This document shows positions 44,820-53,358 of a stretch of DNA of 64,000 nucleotides, piece after piece (the first letter of the stretch is position 1; each line of letters opens with the position of its first letter). The notes beneath the pieces are model-generated. The model saw nothing but the letters and a program-made list of their open reading frames with translations. It ran no database searches and was not told the origin of the DNA. The DNA is from Ruminococcus hominis. Its GTDB lineage: Bacteria; Bacillota; Clostridia; Lachnospirales; Lachnospiraceae. The position numbers were made by a program, and so were the translations under genes. The stretch spans positions 310,001 to 374,000 of the forward strand of contig NZ_JACOPE010000001.1 of the NCBI RefSeq assembly GCF_014287355.1, written 5' to 3'.

Positions 44820-44858
44820 AGGCGTTTTTCCATTACGGAAAAGCGCCTCTTTTGTTTT
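44820..44858 (+). terminator. Leader terminator before PII gene 2
   Basis: AGGCGTTTTTCC (44820-44831) pairs with GGAAAAGCGCCT (44837-44848), then CTTTTGTTTT. It lies between promoter and gene, so it should act as an attenuator. A second stem (44888-44915, CGAGAAAAAATTGC, GAAA loop) ends 9 bases before the AAGGAGG site. Confidence 0.8.
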
Positions 44859-44938
44859 GTAGTTGTCATGCATGCGACCCTGTTTAACGAGAAAAAATTG
44901 CGAAAGCAATTTTTCGATAATAGAAGGAGGTTGAGAAT

Positions 44939-45277
44939 ATGAAGAAACTTGAAATTGTAATTCAGCCAGAAAAATTAGAGGATTTGAAGGGGATCCTGGA
45001 TGATTGTCAGGCAAATGGTCTTATGATAACAAATATCATGGGATATGGTAATCAGAAGGGACATAAAAAGATTTATCGAGGTGCAGAATATAGTGTGAAT
45101 CTTTTACCAAAAGTAAAAGTAGAGACAATTGTTGAACCAGATACAGCAGAAAAAATTATTAAAAGAGTTGTAGATGAAATTCAGACTGGTACTTATGGAG
45201 ATGGAAAAATCTTTGTATACGAAGTACAGGATGCAGTTCGAATCCGAACAGGAGAACGTGGATCGAATGCATTATAA
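44939..45277 (+). CDS. PII-family nitrogen regulator, GlnB/GlnK type
   Basis: 112 residues. T-loop GNQKGHKKIYRGAEY keeps Tyr51, unlike the PII at 8.6 kb. The nucleotide-binding GDGKIFVYEV and RIRTGERG are intact. Likely controls the Amt encoded 161 bases downstream. Its promoter leader has an attenuator, so supply of the protein probably responds to nitrogen status. Confidence 0.95.
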   Translation: MKKLEIVIQPEKLEDLKGILDDCQANGLMITNIMGYGNQKGHKKIYRGAEYSVNLLPKVKVETIVEPDTAEKIIKRVVDEIQTGTYGDGKIFVYEVQDAVRIRTGERGSNAL

Positions 45278-45321
45278 TTCGGTGCAAACCATGAAAATAA
45301 AAAAAGATATAGATTGTTATC

Positions 45322-45377
45322 AAAGAGGATAGTTGTAAGATACATAAAAATGTTCTTACAGGTGTCCTCTTTCTTTT
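45322..45377 (+). terminator. Hairpin between PII gene 2 and amt 2
   Basis: GAGGATA pairs with TGTCCTC and inner GTAAGA with TCTTAC, followed by TTTCTTTTG. It should lower transcription into amt, or be a second attenuation point. Confidence 0.7.
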
Positions 45378-45438
45378 GAAATATTGAATGAGATAGTTAA
45401 AAGACAGTCTCTAAAGAAATGAGAAGGAGGATGTAGAT

Positions 45439-46689
45439 ATGGGATTGACAGATTTAATTGCAGGCGGAATGGATAGCATAGACGCAACAGCATTATTGAT
45501 AAATGTTATGTGGACAATGTTAGGAGCTATATTGGTTTATTTCATGCAGGCAGGATTTGCTATGTGTGAGGCAGGTTTTACAAGAGCAAAAAATACAGGA
45601 AATATTTTGATGAAGAATATGATGGACTTTGTACTTGGAAGTATTTTCTTCTTTATATTTGGCTTTGCTTTGATGCATGGTACAGATTGGAATGGTATTG
45701 TAGGAATCAAAGGATTTTTTGATCCGACATCACTGGCAGATGCAGATGGGATGATCAATGGACTTCCGGCAGGCGTGTTTATTATTTTCCACACAGTATT
45801 TTGTGCAACAGCAGCAACCATTGTTTCAGGATCTATGGCTGAGAGAACAAAATTTGCAGCATACCTGGCATACAGTGCAGCAATCAGTATTTTTATTTAT
45901 CCGATCACAGGACACTGGATCTGGGGCGGAGGCTGGTTATCAGAACTCGGATTCCATGATTTTGCAGGATCTACAGCAGTACATATGGTAGGTGGTATCT
46001 GTGCTTTGGTAGGAGCTAAAATCCTTGGACCTCGTATTGGAAAATATGACAAAGAAGGAAAAGCAAGAGCTATTCCTGGTCACAATCTTGCAATTGCAGC
46101 ATTGGGAGTATTTATTTTATGGTTCTGCTGGTTTGGATTTAACTGTGGATCTACAACAGCAGCAACAACGAACTTAGGTGACATTGCAATGACAACAAAC
46201 CTTGCAGCCGCAGCCGCTACATTGATGGCATTGATCGTAACATGGGTTCGTTATGGAAAACCTGATGTTTCAATGACATTTAATGGTTCTCTGGCAGGTC
46301 TGGTAGCAATTACAGCAGGTTGTGATGCAGTAAGTAACTGGTCAGCAATCATCATTGGAGCAATAGCAGGTGTATTGGTTGTATTTTCAGTAGAGTTCTT
46401 TGATAAGGTGGCAAAAATTGATGATCCGGTCGGAGCAATTAGTGTGCATGGTGTATGTGGTGCGACAGGAACAATTTTAACAGGTGTATTTTCACCGGAT
46501 TACACATTTGGAACTCAGCTGCTTGGTGTTGCAGCAACAGCAGCATACGTATTTGTATTAGCAATCATTATTTTTACAATTATTGATAAAACAATCGGTT
46601 TGAGAGTATCTAAAGAAGAAGAAATTGATGGTTTGGATGTTCATGAGCATGGATGTTCAGCTTATGCAGATTTTAACTTTAGAATTTAA
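45439..46689 (+). CDS. amt: Ammonium channel/transporter, Amt family (2)
   Basis: 416 residues, eleven or twelve spans. Motifs QAGFAMCEAGFTRAKN (about residue 36), pore His in STAVHMVGGICALVG (about 180) and ISVHGVCGATGTILTG (about 335), and LWFCWFGFNCGS (about 230). More like the AmtB subfamily of the PII-amt type than the 7.3 kb paralogue, which begins differently. Confidence 0.95.
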   Translation: MGLTDLIAGGMDSIDATALLINVMWTMLGAILVYFMQAGFAMCEAGFTRAKNTGNILMKNMMDFVLGSIFFFIFGFALMHGTDWNGIVGIKGFFDPTSLADADGMINGLPAGVFIIFHTVFCATAATIVSGSMAERTKFAAYLAYSAAISIFIYPITGHWIWGGGWLSELGFHDFAGSTAVHMVGGICALVGAKILGPRIGKYDKEGKARAIPGHNLAIAALGVFILWFCWFGFNCGSTTAATTNLGDIAMTTNLAAAAATLMALIVTWVRYGKPDVSMTFNGSLAGLVAITAGCDAVSNWSAIIIGAIAGVLVVFSVEFFDKVAKIDDPVGAISVHGVCGATGTILTGVFSPDYTFGTQLLGVAATAAYVFVLAIIIFTIIDKTIGLRVSKEEEIDGLDVHEHGCSAYADFNFRI

Positions 46690-46757
46690 TATAAAAGATT
46701 CTGCTGTTGTGCAGAGCGTCTGTGAAAGGCAGCAGAAAAATCTATCTTCTTTCTAAA

Positions 46758-46808
46758 AGGAACAGGAATTACTTGTAAATGACAGCGAGTAATTCGGTTC
46801 CTTTTTTA
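46758..46808 (+). terminator. Terminator of PII-amt operon 2
   Basis: GGAAC and GAATTACT pair with AGTAATTC and GTTCC across a 14-base loop; TTTTTT follows. A further stem TTCTGCTG/CAGCAGAA is at 46699-46737. Confidence 0.85.
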
Positions 46809-46847
46809 ATATAGTAGGAAAGAAATTTTTTAGGGAGGGGTTCTGCA

Positions 46848-46876
46848 TTGACGATGGAATGTGCTTTTGTTAGAAT
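46848..46876 (+). promoter_or_regulatory. Promoter of HTH/acidic protein gene
   Basis: TTGACG (46848-46853), 17 bases, TAGAAT (46871-46876); AGGAGGG site and ATG follow. Confidence 0.7.
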
Positions 46877-46903
46877 AAGGGGTAGATGTAAGGAGGGTTT
46901 CTT

Positions 46904-47788
46904 ATGGGAGATTTAACGTTTGGCGAACAAGTTAAAATTATGTTAAGCAGAAAAAACATGACGATCAAACAACTGGCTGAGATGATCGAGGAACGAACTG
47001 GGAAAGCAATGTCACGTCAGAATCTGACCCAGCGTTTGAGCAGAGATAACTTTCAGGAACAAGACATGAGATTGATTGCAGCTATTTTGGGGTGTCCGTT
47101 TAAGTTGAGTATATTTCCAGAGGAGCTGGAAATAGAGGAAACCGCGTCAGAGGAACTTGCAGTTCAATATGCAAACAATGCAGGACTGAAAAATAAAGAT
47201 GCAGAAGAAATGACAGTTGAAGAACCGGAATCAGAAGAACCGGAATCAGAAGAACCAGAATCAGAAACAGAGGAAGCGGAAGAATTAGAAACAGAGGAAG
47301 CAGAATTTGAAGAAGTAGATGATGATTCGGAAGAAGAAATTTTACTTGAAGATGAAGAGCCTTGGGATGAATCAGAGGAATTGACTCTGGAGGATGCGGA
47401 GGAGATACCGCAGGACGAAACAGAAAATTATGATGATCACAAGACAACTATCTGGGAGCCACAGATTGTGCAGAGTGCATATGAGAGGGCGAGACTTACT
47501 TCGGAATGGGAGAAGGCAACGATTGAGCCGGAGGAAGAACCTAAACGTTTTGTGAAGAGAAACGAAATTGAAGAAGATTTGACGATAGGAGAGTTGAATC
47601 CATATACAGGACACGAGTATTTATCAAATAGTGTGAGAATGCATCCGAATAAGATCGGATATGTGCAGGTATATGATCGTGCGAAGCATCGTTGGGATGA
47701 TATGACAGAATGGGCATATCTTGGATACCAGGAGCGGATGAAATCAGAGCTTGGCAAAGATTATGAACCACCAATTTATTTAGACTAA
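46904..47788 (+). CDS. XRE-like HTH protein with long acidic low-complexity linker
   Basis: 294 residues in three parts. Residues 5-68 look like a Cro/C1-type helix-turn-helix (MTIKQLAEMIEERTGKAMSR, then LTQRLSRDN). Residues ~75-175 are mostly Glu/Asp with the pentamer EPESE repeated three times. Residues ~185-294 are a folded-looking tail with NPYTGHEYL and GYVQVYDRAKHRWDDMTEW. It is monocistronic. The acidic linker could mimic DNA or act as a tether. Function unknown; similar proteins occur in Lachnospiraceae, as far as I recall. Confidence 0.75.
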   Translation: MGDLTFGEQVKIMLSRKNMTIKQLAEMIEERTGKAMSRQNLTQRLSRDNFQEQDMRLIAAILGCPFKLSIFPEELEIEETASEELAVQYANNAGLKNKDAEEMTVEEPESEEPESEEPESETEEAEELETEEAEFEEVDDDSEEEILLEDEEPWDESEELTLEDAEEIPQDETENYDDHKTTIWEPQIVQSAYERARLTSEWEKATIEPEEEPKRFVKRNEIEEDLTIGELNPYTGHEYLSNSVRMHPNKIGYVQVYDRAKHRWDDMTEWAYLGYQERMKSELGKDYEPPIYLD

Positions 47789-47794
47789 GATGAA

Positions 47795-47831
47795 ATGGGG
47801 AGCTACAATAGACGGATATGCTCCCCATTTA
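47795..47831. terminator. Bidirectional terminator
   Basis: AAATGGGGAGC pairs perfectly with GCTCCCCATTT, loop about 16; serves the convergent genes on either side. Confidence 0.85.
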
Positions 47832-47860
47832 TAATGCAAAGAAAATTTAGAAAATATTTT

Positions 47861-48649
47861 CTAATAAATGTAATGACACCAGTATCCAAAATTTTCCTGT
47901 GTATTACATTCATCAGGAGAAAGTTCTAATTGATCGTTGTAGGAGTTGATAAATTCCGGAAAACCAAAAATTTCTGCGGCCCGGGCTTCTCGAATATCAT
48001 ATACTCCGGGCACTCCGAGCTGATAATGACCATTTTCTTCGATAAGGAGAAGATGATGATAATTATGATATCCATGCAGAAGAAAACTGTTGTTTGCAAG
48101 ATTCCAACATTTTTTAGGAAGAATTTTCAAATCTGAATGATGGATTTTCTGTATGGTTTTAGAAGGAGATAATAAGTTTGTTGTATCACTGGCTTCGAAT
48201 AAATTATCATTATCGTTGTATTCGGAAGCTGAAAGATCTGGAGCTGGATCAGGAGTTTCGGATTGCACAGTTGTCGAAAAAATTTCATTGATATCCAGAT
48301 GAAAATGAGATTCTGTAGCGGTAAGAAAACTTTCATCAGGCAGTGGAATTAAAAAACCATGCAGATTCTCCATGGATGAAATTGAATTGATGGCAGAATC
48401 CGGTAGTGTAAGTTGAGCAGAAATGATATGAGAATTGCATGGAAGCTCACTTATTTTTTTGGAAATGTTATGCTCTTGTTCGGTTAAAATAGCACAGAGT
48501 GGGACAAGGTGCTGATTCGTGACGGGAATATTTCTGGCTTGAATCTGAAGAAGCCAGCAATCTGGCTTCTTTGTGAGTTTTAAAAATCCGGTGTTGCGCA
48601 TACAGTGATTATTTTTATATTCATAAAGATAATAAATACCTGGATTCAT
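47861..48649 (-). CDS. Uncharacterised protein (DUF6128-like)
   Basis: Start placed at ATG 48649, since GGAGGT lies 5 bases upstream on the minus strand; an ATG 51 bases earlier lacks a site. 262 residues beginning MNPGIYYLYEYKNN. An N-terminal beta-rich part (about 1-120), a low-complexity Asp/Ser/Pro linker (about 125-165), and a C-terminal part with HHSDLKILPKKCW, HGYHNYHHLLL and FGYWCHYIY. Looks like the DUF6128 family of Lachnospiraceae, from memory. No catalytic motif is visible. Confidence 0.7.
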   Translation of the reverse strand: MNPGIYYLYEYKNNHCMRNTGFLKLTKKPDCWLLQIQARNIPVTNQHLVPLCAILTEQEHNISKKISELPCNSHIISAQLTLPDSAINSISSMENLHGFLIPLPDESFLTATESHFHLDINEIFSTTVQSETPDPAPDLSASEYNDNDNLFEASDTTNLLSPSKTIQKIHHSDLKILPKKCWNLANNSFLLHGYHNYHHLLLIEENGHYQLGVPGVYDIREARAAEIFGFPEFINSYNDQLELSPDECNTQENFGYWCHYIY

Positions 48650-48772
48650 AGAGTACCTCCAATAGATTAATAAAATAAGAATTGAGGAAATGCTGTTCAA
48701 AACCTCTAAGATAATGTATTCTTGTAATAATAAGAAAAGAACTGAAAATACATGAAAGGATTAGAAATATTC

Positions 48773-49285
48773 ATGGATGAGATGAACCAAAAGTTGGATG
48801 AAAAATATATGAGAGAGGCGATTCGGCAGGCGAAGAAGGCTTATGCGCTGGAGGAGGTTCCGATAGGATGTGTGATCGTGTACGAAGGAAAGATTATTGG
48901 ACGAGGTTATAATCGAAGAACAACAGACAAAAATCCATTGGCACATGCGGAGATTGCTGCGATAAAAAAAGCGAGTAAAAAAATAAATGACTGGCGATTG
49001 GAAGAGTGTACATTATATGTTACCTTGGAACCTTGTCAGATGTGTGCGGGCGCGATTGTACAGGCGCGGACAAAGCGGGTTGTTGTCGGGTGTATGAATC
49101 CAAAGGCCGGGTGTGCAGGCTCTATTTTAAATCTGCTTGATATGCAGGAATTTAATCATCAGGTTGAGCTTACGACAGGTGTACTGGGCGAAGAATGCAG
49201 TGCAATGATGAAACAGTTTTTTAAAGAACTCAGGGAGAAGCAGAAGAAAATAAAATACGAAAAAACGCTGAAAAAAGAGGATTAG
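48773..49285 (+). CDS. tadA: tRNA adenosine(34) deaminase
   Basis: About 170 residues from ATG 48773; an in-frame ATG at 48752 is possible. Zinc site: HAEIAAI (about residue 50, His and Glu) and EPCQMCAGAI (about 80), and the TadA-specific GCMNPKAGCAGS. Makes inosine at the wobble base of tRNA-Arg. Essential in most bacteria. Confidence 0.95.
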   Translation: MDEMNQKLDEKYMREAIRQAKKAYALEEVPIGCVIVYEGKIIGRGYNRRTTDKNPLAHAEIAAIKKASKKINDWRLEECTLYVTLEPCQMCAGAIVQARTKRVVVGCMNPKAGCAGSILNLLDMQEFNHQVELTTGVLGEECSAMMKQFFKELREKQKKIKYEKTLKKED

Positions 49286-49318
49286 ATAAGAGAGTATAGA
49301 ACAATCAGTTAAATATAG

Positions 49319-49366
49319 ATAAAAAATAAAAGACACTGTGAGGATTCTCCTTTTCAGTGTCTTGAA
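49319..49366 (-). terminator. Terminator of SRP RNA gene
   Basis: GACACTG pairs with CAGTGTC; on the minus strand the stem is followed by TTTTATTTTTT. Confidence 0.8.
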
Positions 49367-49371
49367 TTTCT

Positions 49372-49641
49372 TACTTTACGTGCATTACGCTTCGAATGCA
49401 TCTCCACAAACGTTACCTTGGTAGTTGACTCGATCCAGGCACCCTCACAACACCCGGAAGGTCCTGCTTAGTGCTGCTTCGTTCCCGACCTGACACGGTT
49501 CACAGGTTCCCGTCGTGTGAGACCCAGATTTTCAACGCCACTTTCCAAGGGCAGCTTTGCAAATCAGCACCCTCTGCGTAATATCACCCCTGCTATAGCG
49601 GATTGCAGGTACAAGGTACCGCTAACACCCCGGCTGCACGA
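49372..49641 (-). ncRNA. ffs: Signal recognition particle RNA, long form
   Basis: The minus strand contains the SRP domain IV core (GTCAGGTCGGGAACGAAGCAG), approximately 49474-49496, within a ~270-base RNA, the size of the Firmicute form with an Alu domain. 5' CGTGC pairs with 3' GCACG near the ends. The RNA binds Ffh to target membrane proteins. End positions are estimated from the promoter and terminator. Confidence 0.88.
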
Positions 49642-49647
49642 GTCTTA

Positions 49648-49676
49648 AGTTTACATGGTTTTTAAGAAAAAGTCAA
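49648..49676 (-). promoter_or_regulatory. Promoter of SRP RNA
   Basis: TTGACT (49676-49671), 17 bases, TAAACT (49653-49648) on the minus strand, start near 49641. Confidence 0.75.
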
Positions 49677-49788
49677 GATGCCTAAGAAGAATAATTGAAA
49701 ATAGAGGGGGAAGCGTTTATAATGAAATGAAAAAAGTATCTGGTTATTTAATATAAAAGTGACATATTAGAAAAAAGGGAGCATATAG

Positions 49789-51537
49789 ATGAATATTTTA
49801 TTGACTGCAATCAATGCAAAATACATTCACTCCAATTTAGCAGTATATAGTCTGAGAGCTTATGCAGCAGGAAAATGTGAGAGATATAAAGAAGAGATAG
49901 GAATTGCGGAATATACGATCAACCAGCCATTGGATCAGATATTGATGGATCTGTATAAAAGAAAACCGGAAGTGCTTTGCTTTTCCTGCTATTTGTGGAA
50001 TATTGAATATGTAGAACAACTGGTCGCAGAACTAGGGAAGATTATGCCACAGACAGATATCTGGCTTGGTGGACCTGAGGTTTCATATCATGCGTCTCAT
50101 ATGTTGGAACAATTTCCACAGGTATATGGCATTATGCGAGGAGAAGGAGAAGAGACATTTTTAGAATTGGCAGAGTTTTATTACAACAACAGTGGGAAAA
50201 GTCTGGAACAATGTGAAAAAGTCCAACGATTGAAAGAAATCGTGGGGATAACTTTCCGAGATGGAGAAGAAATCATAGAAACTGCAGATCGAAGTGTGAT
50301 GGATTTAAGTAAAGTGCCATTTGTATATGAAGATTTAGATGTTTTTAAGAATAAGATCATATATTATGAATCAAGCAGGGGATGTCCGTTTTCATGTAGT
50401 TATTGTCTCTCTTCTATTGATAAATGTCTTCGTTTTAGAGACTTAGAGCTGGTAAAAAAAGAATTACAGTTTTTTATAGATCATGAGATTCCGCAGGTGA
50501 AGTTTGTAGACCGTACATTCAATTGTAAACATTCACATTCTATGGAAATCTGGTCTTATATAAAAGAACATGATAAAGGGAAAACAAATTTCCATTTTGA
50601 GGTGGCGGCAGATTTATTAAATGAAGAAGAATTAAATTTAATCAGCACTATGCGACCTGGATTGATCCAATTGGAAATTGGTGTGCAGTCAACAAATGAA
50701 CAGACGATTAAGGAAATTCATCGTACAATGAAATTTTCGCAGGTGACAGAAGTGGTGAATCGTGTGCATGCTGCGAAAAATATTCATCAGCATTTAGATT
50801 TGATCGCGGGTCTTCCTTTTGAAGATTACAATAGTTTCCATAAGTCATTCTGTGACGTATATGCATTGAGACCGGAACAGCTGCAGCTTGGCTTCCTTAA
50901 AGTTTTAAAAGGCTCATACATGGAAGAAAAAACAAAAGACTATGAGTTGTTGTATCAGAACAGACCGCCGTATGAAGTGCTGTCGACAAAATGGCTTCCA
51001 TATTCGGATGTGATTCGCCTCAAAGGACTGGAAGAGATGGTAGAGGTGTATTATAACAGCAGACAATTTGAACATACTATGGAATTGCTTGAACAAGTCT
51101 TTGGAGATGCGTTTGTGATGTTTGAAGAAATGAGTAACTATTATGAAGAACATGGATATTATGGGGTGAATCACAATCGTGTCGCACGATATGAAATATT
51201 ATATGCGTTTATAAAAGAAGTGGCATTAGTACAATACGAGACTTTATTAACAGAAGAGCAATTTCGTCAGACGTTAGTTATGGATTTATATCTGAGGGAA
51301 AATATGAAAAATCGTCCGGCATTTGCAGGTGACTCTTTAGTAAGTAAAGAGGTGGAGCGGACATTTTACGATACAGAGGCAGAAGAACATCAATATTTGA
51401 AAGGGTATGAAAAGTATGATAAACGTCAGCTGCGTAAGATGACACATTTGGAAAATATAGATGGACATTTGATTTTGTTTGATTATCAAAACCGCAATCC
51501 GCTCACAAATCAGGCCACAACATATGAGGTTATATAA
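49789..51537 (+). CDS. B12-binding-domain radical SAM protein (DUF4080 type)
   Basis: 582 residues. N-terminal cobalamin-binding-like fold (about 1-135, with WLGGPEVSYH near 85). Radical SAM core (about 180-380) with the 4Fe-4S motif SSRGCPFSCSYCLSS near residue 203. A C-terminal DUF4080 region (from ~385) is conserved in this group. The domain set predicts a methyl- or other radical-transfer enzyme; the substrate is not known. Monocistronic, facing the SRP RNA promoter. Confidence 0.88.
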   Translation: MNILLTAINAKYIHSNLAVYSLRAYAAGKCERYKEEIGIAEYTINQPLDQILMDLYKRKPEVLCFSCYLWNIEYVEQLVAELGKIMPQTDIWLGGPEVSYHASHMLEQFPQVYGIMRGEGEETFLELAEFYYNNSGKSLEQCEKVQRLKEIVGITFRDGEEIIETADRSVMDLSKVPFVYEDLDVFKNKIIYYESSRGCPFSCSYCLSSIDKCLRFRDLELVKKELQFFIDHEIPQVKFVDRTFNCKHSHSMEIWSYIKEHDKGKTNFHFEVAADLLNEEELNLISTMRPGLIQLEIGVQSTNEQTIKEIHRTMKFSQVTEVVNRVHAAKNIHQHLDLIAGLPFEDYNSFHKSFCDVYALRPEQLQLGFLKVLKGSYMEEKTKDYELLYQNRPPYEVLSTKWLPYSDVIRLKGLEEMVEVYYNSRQFEHTMELLEQVFGDAFVMFEEMSNYYEEHGYYGVNHNRVARYEILYAFIKEVALVQYETLLTEEQFRQTLVMDLYLRENMKNRPAFAGDSLVSKEVERTFYDTEAEEHQYLKGYEKYDKRQLRKMTHLENIDGHLILFDYQNRNPLTNQATTYEVI

Positions 51538-51551
51538 GGGTTGCAGGTCAC

Positions 51552-51582
51552 GTTACTGTTCACAGGTACTGTGAAGGATAAC
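51552..51582. repeat. Palindromic repeat, family B, imperfect copy
   Basis: GTTACTGTTCACAG with an imperfect complement CTGTGAAGGATAAC, 15 bases after the radical SAM stop. Matches the 28164 copy. Confidence 0.75.
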
Positions 51583-51663
51583 TATATAGGTTCTTGCAAA
51601 AAATGAGCAAAAAGTATAGAATAAAACCAATTCAAAATAAGAAATAAAAAAAGGGGTATCGAA

Positions 51664-51765
51664 ATGAATTTTTATGATAAAAAATTTAAGAAAACAGTGT
51701 CTATTGTTATTCTTGTAATAATATTAGCAATGGTTGCAACGATGATAATTCCATATCTTATGTAA
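51664..51765 (+). CDS. Very small single-span membrane protein
   Basis: ATG 51664 with AGGGGT upstream opens 33 codons ending TAA 51763-51765. It starts MNFYDKKFKK, then has one hydrophobic span to the end. The charged N-terminus followed by a membrane helix, the good ribosome site and the position ahead of a VanW gene argue that it is real. Small proteins of this shape precede cell-envelope genes in related bacteria, but I cannot name a family. Confidence 0.6.
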   Translation: MNFYDKKFKKTVSIVILVIILAMVATMIIPYLM

Positions 51766-51801
51766 AGAATATGGATGCCAGATAAGACCAAGGGGTATAA
51801 G

Positions 51802-53313
51802 ATGCAGCAGAAAAAAAGAAAGAGAAGAAGCAGAAGAATTCGAAGACTCCAGAGAGATATTTATTTGTTGGGTATAGTGTTGCTCTTAATATTAATCATT
51901 ATGGGGGTGGTACAGCTCGTTACGAAAAGCTATATACATCGTCATGATGATGGGAAAATATTATCAGGGATTACAGTTGGAGGAGTCGATGTGTCCGGGC
52001 AGACCAAAGATGAGGCTGTTCAGACAGTACAAGGTGTTATAAGCCAGAAAAATAATGTGATCTTTACATTCAAAGTGGCGGATGACAGAGCATTTGATGT
52101 CGAAGCAAATACATTAGGACTTCAAGTGAGTAAGCTGGAAGATTCTGTACAACAGGCAGTGGACTATGGCAGAAGAGGAAATGCATTAAAAGCATATAAA
52201 ATTATGAAAAATGCAAAACGTGGAAAATTGACACATGATATTCCACTGCAATATAAAATAGATGAAAATACAGCAAAAAAAGTGTTGGAAACAGCTGCGG
52301 TATCTGCTCTTAATGAGCCACAGAATGCCTGTGTGACACAGGATGCATTAGGAAATGTAAGCATCGAGAAGGAAAAAAGCGGAGAAGTTCTGAATACAAA
52401 TAAAACAATCGAGAATATAAAGAAGCTTTTAAAAGCTTGGGATGGAAAAAATGCTACGATTCAAGCGAAGATAGATGAAGATAAGGCAAAAGTTACAGCA
52501 GAGGAATTGAAAGATGCGACGGATTTATTGGGAAGTTCTACAACTTATTATGATGTGAATGACAGTGGGCGAGCACAAAACGTAGAAAGCGGAGCAAAAC
52601 ACCTGAATGATATTTTGTTGCAGCCTGGTGAAGAGCAGTCGGCAGATGAAGCAATGAGGCCATATACAGAAGAGAATGGATATGCAAAAGCAGCTTCTTT
52701 TTCCGGGAATACGGTAGAACAGACAATGGGTGGAGGAATCTGCCAGGTGTCTACGACATTGTATCAGGCATTGCTTTATGCAGAACTTGATATTGTAGAA
52801 AGACATCAACATTCTATGCTTGTATCTTATGCAGAGCCGTCTATGGATGCGGCAATAGCAGATGATGTGATGGATCTGGTATTTAAGAATAATCAGGAAT
52901 ATCCTGTTTATATTGAAGCAATTGTTGGCGGGGGTAGCTTAACGTTTAATATATATGGAAAAGAAACAAGAGATCCGAACAGAACAGTTACTTATGTCAG
53001 CGAGACACTTTCAAGTGAACAGGCAACAGGAACAAATTATGTTGCATCAGATGACCCAATCGGATATATCAATTATGTGAGTGCAGCACATCCGAAGATT
53101 TCTGCACAGCTGTGGAAGGTTGTGACAGAGAATGGGACAGAGGTGAGCAGAGAAGTTGTGAATCATAGTGAGTATGTATCGTCGCCGGAGACCTATTCTG
53201 TGGGAACAGCATCAGATGATGCCAATGCTACAGCTAAAATGCAACAAGCGATTGGAACACAGGATTTAGCAACAATCAATGCAGCAATTCAGGAAATTAT
53301 TTATGGTTATTGA
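51802..53313 (+). CDS. VanW-family protein with membrane anchor and PG-binding-4 domains
   Basis: 503 residues from ATG 51802 (AAGGGG upstream; ATG 51775 is in frame but without a site). Very basic N-terminus, one membrane span (about 21-43), then two putative peptidoglycan-binding-4 repeats (about 60-240), then the VanW domain (about 255-390) with NVESGAKHLNDILLQPGEE and GGGICQVSTTLYQALLYAEL. A C-terminal beta-rich part follows. Extracellular, cell-wall associated; VanW function is not known. Confidence 0.9.
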   Translation: MQQKKRKRRSRRIRRLQRDIYLLGIVLLLILIIMGVVQLVTKSYIHRHDDGKILSGITVGGVDVSGQTKDEAVQTVQGVISQKNNVIFTFKVADDRAFDVEANTLGLQVSKLEDSVQQAVDYGRRGNALKAYKIMKNAKRGKLTHDIPLQYKIDENTAKKVLETAAVSALNEPQNACVTQDALGNVSIEKEKSGEVLNTNKTIENIKKLLKAWDGKNATIQAKIDEDKAKVTAEELKDATDLLGSSTTYYDVNDSGRAQNVESGAKHLNDILLQPGEEQSADEAMRPYTEENGYAKAASFSGNTVEQTMGGGICQVSTTLYQALLYAELDIVERHQHSMLVSYAEPSMDAAIADDVMDLVFKNNQEYPVYIEAIVGGGSLTFNIYGKETRDPNRTVTYVSETLSSEQATGTNYVASDDPIGYINYVSAAHPKISAQLWKVVTENGTEVSREVVNHSEYVSSPETYSVGTASDDANATAKMQQAIGTQDLATINAAIQEIIYGY

Positions 53314-53358
53314 TCAGGAGTGCAAAGAACATAGAAGTCCGGATGATCAAGGAGTAGT

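Noticed and set aside
44820..44915. ANTAR target (paired hexaloop hairpins)
   Set aside because: Loops are 5 and 4 bases without the expected A1/G4 hexaloop pattern, so I do not call it, although antitermination remains possible.
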